64,000 nt of DNA, taken from Chryseobacterium sp. FH1 (GTDB lineage: Bacteria; Bacteroidota; Bacteroidia; Flavobacteriales; Weeksellaceae). Shown here in pieces: positions 61,638-64,000 of this stretch. The position numbers and the translations under genes are program-made. The stretch lies in contig NZ_JPLZ01000006.1 of NCBI RefSeq assembly GCF_000735135.1, forward strand, positions 434,001 to 498,000. Reading direction: 5' to 3'. The notes beneath the pieces are model-generated. The model did no database searches and had not been told where the DNA came from. It saw only the letters and a list, made by a program, of their open reading frames with translations. The first letter of the stretch is position 1. Each line of letters opens with the position of its first letter.

Positions 61638-62951
61638 CTAAGGATTGTACCAAGCAGTGCCGTTATAGATCAAAAGTGCAATACGATAATGTGAAAGAAA
61701 ACTAAAACCGTTTAATCCAGTTCCGTCTTGAGTAATAATTTGTTTCCCATTGCCATTAACTGTTCCTACAGCTGAAGGACAGATCAAATAAATGATTTGA
61801 CCATTGGTTGGTGATGCGGGAAGATTGATAGTGTAATTTCCAGCAACATTCACAATTTGATTTCCTGTACCCAAAGTTACATTTGAAGTTGCATTAAAAT
61901 ATGAAAAACCTCCGCCACCAGATGATACTGGCGTTGCCCAAGTTCCGTCCCCTCTGAGAAAAGTTGAACTATCTTTGGTTCCGGTTGCCGATAATTTAGC
62001 TACTGTAACTGCACCGTCATTGATCTTATCTGTTGTCACTTTAGAAGATCCAATTGCTGTGACTCCAGAAGTATTGATTGTAATGTCTCCACTAACTGAA
62101 ACTGGATTTTGTGGAGTATAAGGCAATGCCCCTGTCAAATACACCTGAGCAGCATTGGTACCATTAGAAAAGCCTGCTCCTGTATCACCTTTGTCACCCT
62201 TCACACCCTGAGATCCAGTTGCACCGATTGCACCGGTATCACCTTTGTCACCCTTCACACCCTGAGATCCGGTTGCACCGATTGCCCCTGTATCACCTTT
62301 GTCGCCTTTAATACCCTGAGGTCCAGTTACACCAATTGCACCAGTATCACCCTTGTCACCCTTCACACCTTGAGATCCAGTTGCACCGATTGCTCCGGTA
62401 TCACCTTTGTCGCCTTTAATACCCTGAGGCCCAGTTGCACCTGTATCTCCTTTGTCACCCTTCACACCTTGAGATCCAGTTGCACCGATCGCCCCTGTAT
62501 CACCTTTGTCCCCTTTAGGTCCCTGGATTCCTTGCGGGCCGGGTGTTGAGCTTCCAGAAGTTTTAGCATATAGCGCATATGGCACACTCAACAGCTGTGA
62601 TGTACCGACAATGGAGTAGTTCGTTCCACCATTTGGGTCGGTTTCTGTCTTTATGAAGTAAGTGTCATTACTCCAATCAATGGATGCAAAATTACCACTT
62701 ACAACTGTTCCATTTCCTATTCTTGATGTCAAAAGTCCATTTGCGTTGGTAGACTGGGTCTGTGTCTCAGAATATACCACTGACCCGGTTATAGAACCTT
62801 TTAAGACAGAAAATTTTGAAGAAACGTTTTGATTCTTGATCAAGTCGTTGTTCGAGTTTCTAACGACTGCCTGATAACTCAGTGCATTCGGGGCTTGAGC
62901 CAATGCCATTGCAGAAATTAGAAAAAGGCATAAAATAGAGAGTTTTTTCAT
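61638..62951 (-). CDS. Secreted collagen-like repeat protein
   Basis: A 437-residue protein with signal peptide ending MALAQAP. An N-terminal domain (to about 130; NALSYQAVVRNSNNDLIKNQ, SVPYALYAK) is common in Bacteroidota collagen-like proteins. Residues 138-260 are a Gly-X-Y collagen-like segment (GVKGDKGDTGAIGATGSQ units). A C-terminal part (residues 262-437) carries FLRGDGTWATP, as in phage tail-fibre and surface proteins, and a beta-rich end. It is probably a surface fibre. A T9SS-type protein gene lies 23 bp upstream on the same strand, so they may be co-transcribed. Confidence 0.85.
   Translation of the reverse strand: MKKLSILCLFLISAMALAQAPNALSYQAVVRNSNNDLIKNQNVSSKFSVLKGSITGSVVYSETQTQSTNANGLLTSRIGNGTVVSGNFASIDWSNDTYFIKTETDPNGGTNYSIVGTSQLLSVPYALYAKTSGSSTPGPQGIQGPKGDKGDTGAIGATGSQGVKGDKGDTGATGPQGIKGDKGDTGAIGATGSQGVKGDKGDTGAIGVTGPQGIKGDKGDTGAIGATGSQGVKGDKGDTGAIGATGSQGVKGDKGDTGAGFSNGTNAAQVYLTGALPYTPQNPVSVSGDITINTSGVTAIGSSKVTTDKINDGAVTVAKLSATGTKDSSTFLRGDGTWATPVSSGGGGFSYFNATSNVTLGTGNQIVNVAGNYTINLPASPTNGQIIYLICPSAVGTVNGNGKQIITQDGTGLNGFSFLSHYRIALLIYNGTAWYNP
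62172..62540 (-). repeat. In-frame tandem repeats encoding the collagen-like segment
   Basis: Seven Gly-X-Y blocks, mostly 54 bp (18 residues), with one 45-bp block that lacks three residues. Two versions occur, opening GVKGDKG and GIKGDKG and closing TGSQ or TGPQ. Third-position differences between copies show separate drift. Confidence 0.85.
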
Positions 62952-62974
62952 AATTTATAAGTTTGTTCAATTTG

Positions 62975-63457
62975 TTATTTATCGGTTTTCAGTACTTTGA
63001 ATATTTTCACAGGTTTGTTATTTTTTGAAACTTTAAGGAGGTAAGTTCCTGAAGGATAATTTGAAATAGATAATTCGGTGACTTTCCCCGAAACTGCTTT
63101 TTTATTCAGTATTTTTCCCGCAAGGTCGTATAATTCGTAGCTGTATTTCTGGTGATCAGTAAAGTCGATTTTCAAGTTCAAGATATCTGTTGTCGGATTT
63201 GGGTAGATCTTAAGTGCCAAACCAATTTGCGATATTTCCTGACCTAGTGTTTCCGTAATTTCATAAGCGTTTTGAACACCGGTATTTATGTTTCCTCCTG
63301 GCGATGTGCTGGATTCATAGAATATTTGCCCTACAGAATAGCTCACATTTCCAGTAGTTCCAGTAGCGTTGTCGCCACTACTATTTTGTGTTGATTGTGC
63401 ATTGATCTTCAAAACGCCAAAAAGCGCCAAAAAGCTAAATGTGGTTATTGATTTCAT
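62975..63457 (-). CDS. T9SS type A sorting-domain protein
   Basis: A 160-residue protein with signal peptide ending LKINAQS. The N-terminal part (TGTTGNVSYSVGQIFYES, GVQNAYEI) is a common short Bacteroidota motif. Residues about 80-160 are a type A C-terminal sorting domain (IYPNPTTDILNLKI, YELYDLAGKILNKK, YPSGTYLLKVSKNN, KIFKVLK), which directs secretion through the type IX system and surface attachment. It is upstream of the collagen-like gene. Confidence 0.88.
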   Translation of the reverse strand: MKSITTFSFLALFGVLKINAQSTQNSSGDNATGTTGNVSYSVGQIFYESSTSPGGNINTGVQNAYEITETLGQEISQIGLALKIYPNPTTDILNLKIDFTDHQKYSYELYDLAGKILNKKAVSGKVTELSISNYPSGTYLLKVSKNNKPVKIFKVLKTDK

Positions 63458-63674
63458 TGTTGTTGTCTTTAGTAATTAATTTTATGGTAACATCAAGTGA
63501 AGGGACTTGGGAACAAAGAAACTTTGAGATGATTTCTCAGAATAGGTGATATTGGCTCTAATGTTGCTTTATCAGCAATGGAACAACGTTATGGGTGTGA
63601 TTGTCATTGTTATTTCTCTTTATTGTTGCAAATAAATAAATTTGAAATCACAAAAAATTGTAAAAATGGAATGT

Positions 63675-64000
63675 CTAAATAAAAAGCCAGATATTTTCTT
63701 TATCTGTGTCGACATTTTTAAAAAATTCTTTTGGTTTTTTACCGGTCAGTTTTTTAAAATCTTTTATAAAATGTGATTGGTCAAAAAATAAATTTTGATG
63801 AGATAGTGTTGTCAGATTTTTGCTTTCGCTTTTGTTGATCAAAGCTTTTCTGAAACGATGGATCTTTCGATATTCAGAAGGTGTTTTTCCAACGTTTTTC
63901 GAGAACAGGATATTGATATGCTGTCTCGTAAAATTATATTTTTGGGCAATTTCGTCAATCTTCAAATCTTTTTCAATATCTGCTAAAATCTGCTCAACTA
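63675..64000 (-). CDS. AraC-family transcriptional regulator, N-terminal part outside window
   Basis: Only the C-terminal 108 residues are in view; the frame stays open to the window edge (EQILADIEKDLKIDEIAQKY), so the gene continues beyond 64000. It shows the AraC double helix-turn-helix with FTRQHINILFSKNVGKTPSEY and FDQSHFIKDFKKLTGKKPKEF. It is upstream of the T9SS protein gene on the same strand, with a 217-bp gap. Confidence 0.85.
   Translation of the reverse strand, partial: VEQILADIEKDLKIDEIAQKYNFTRQHINILFSKNVGKTPSEYRKIHRFRKALINKSESKNLTTLSHQNLFFDQSHFIKDFKKLTGKKPKEFFKNVDTDKENIWLFI

Noticed and set aside
62172-62540. Regular DNA repeats as a possible CRISPR array
   Set aside because: Repeats are contiguous and in frame in a Gly-X-Y coding segment; there are no unique spacers and no cas genes.
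62109-62549. Plus-strand Cys/Thr-rich repeat frame
   Set aside because: It is the mirror of the collagen-like repeats on the minus strand and has no independent support.

Overview
The window looks like a chromosomal segment of a Flavobacteriia (Bacteroidota) bacterium, most like Chryseobacterium or its relatives. The evidence is its AT-rich composition, near-absence of Shine-Dalgarno sites, many lipoproteins with SCxxDDD-type N-termini, a type IX secretion (T9SS) sorting domain, a GLPGLI-family protein, TonB-receptor biology and recurrent AraC regulators. No rRNA, tRNA, CRISPR array, intact insertion sequence or prophage was seen. This is a reading of sequence and supplied translations only; no database search was run.

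Layout. 1-3637 (minus strand): housekeeping genes, namely an FtsX-like permease (cut by the window edge), rbfA, a secreted amidase, a DUF1287 protein and a glutaryl-CoA-dehydrogenase-type enzyme. 4044-6258: a small orphan and a large FAD/NAD(P)-binding protein. 7067-12936: a tight five-gene ergothioneine operon, egtD-egtB-egtV-egtU-patB-like, joining synthesis, import and a PLP C-S lyase. Its permease/binding-protein fusion carries a circularly permuted binding domain. 13620-19273: VanZ-like protein, lipoprotein, sensor kinase/response regulator pair, AraC regulator and SDR oxidoreductase, with visibly higher GC than most of the window. 19617-26361: HAD phosphatase, a decayed stretch, then a Crp/Fnr regulator followed by DoxX, pirin, an HExxH protein, an FMN reductase and a luciferase-like oxidoreductase. 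Two near-identical hairpin/leader modules precede doxX and the FMN reductase gene.

26462-36576 is the most striking block. Five tightly spaced genes encode a GAF-HD protein, a DUF5706 membrane protein (the family of Pycsar effectors), a giant lipoprotein (metallophosphoesterase, kinase-like domain and Omp85-like barrel), a propeller-like lipoprotein and polyphosphate kinase PPK1. No nucleotide cyclase is present, so it is not a classical Pycsar locus. I infer an envelope-linked phosphate or nucleotide signalling module built around polyphosphate.

36918-43212: a Cys/His-containing small secreted protein, a TonB siderophore-type receptor and a three-gene ABC transporter with two DUF3526 permeases. 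43711-48602: GLPGLI protein, a small orphan, a pseudogene, an M13 peptidase and an AraC regulator. 48631-61154: an accessory island of small lipoproteins, membrane proteins and immunity-like proteins (one SMI1/SUKH), including a five-gene SPFH/zinc-ribbon operon and a duplicated lipoprotein pair. 61638-64000: a collagen-like repeat protein, a T9SS-sorted protein and the C-terminal part of another AraC regulator.
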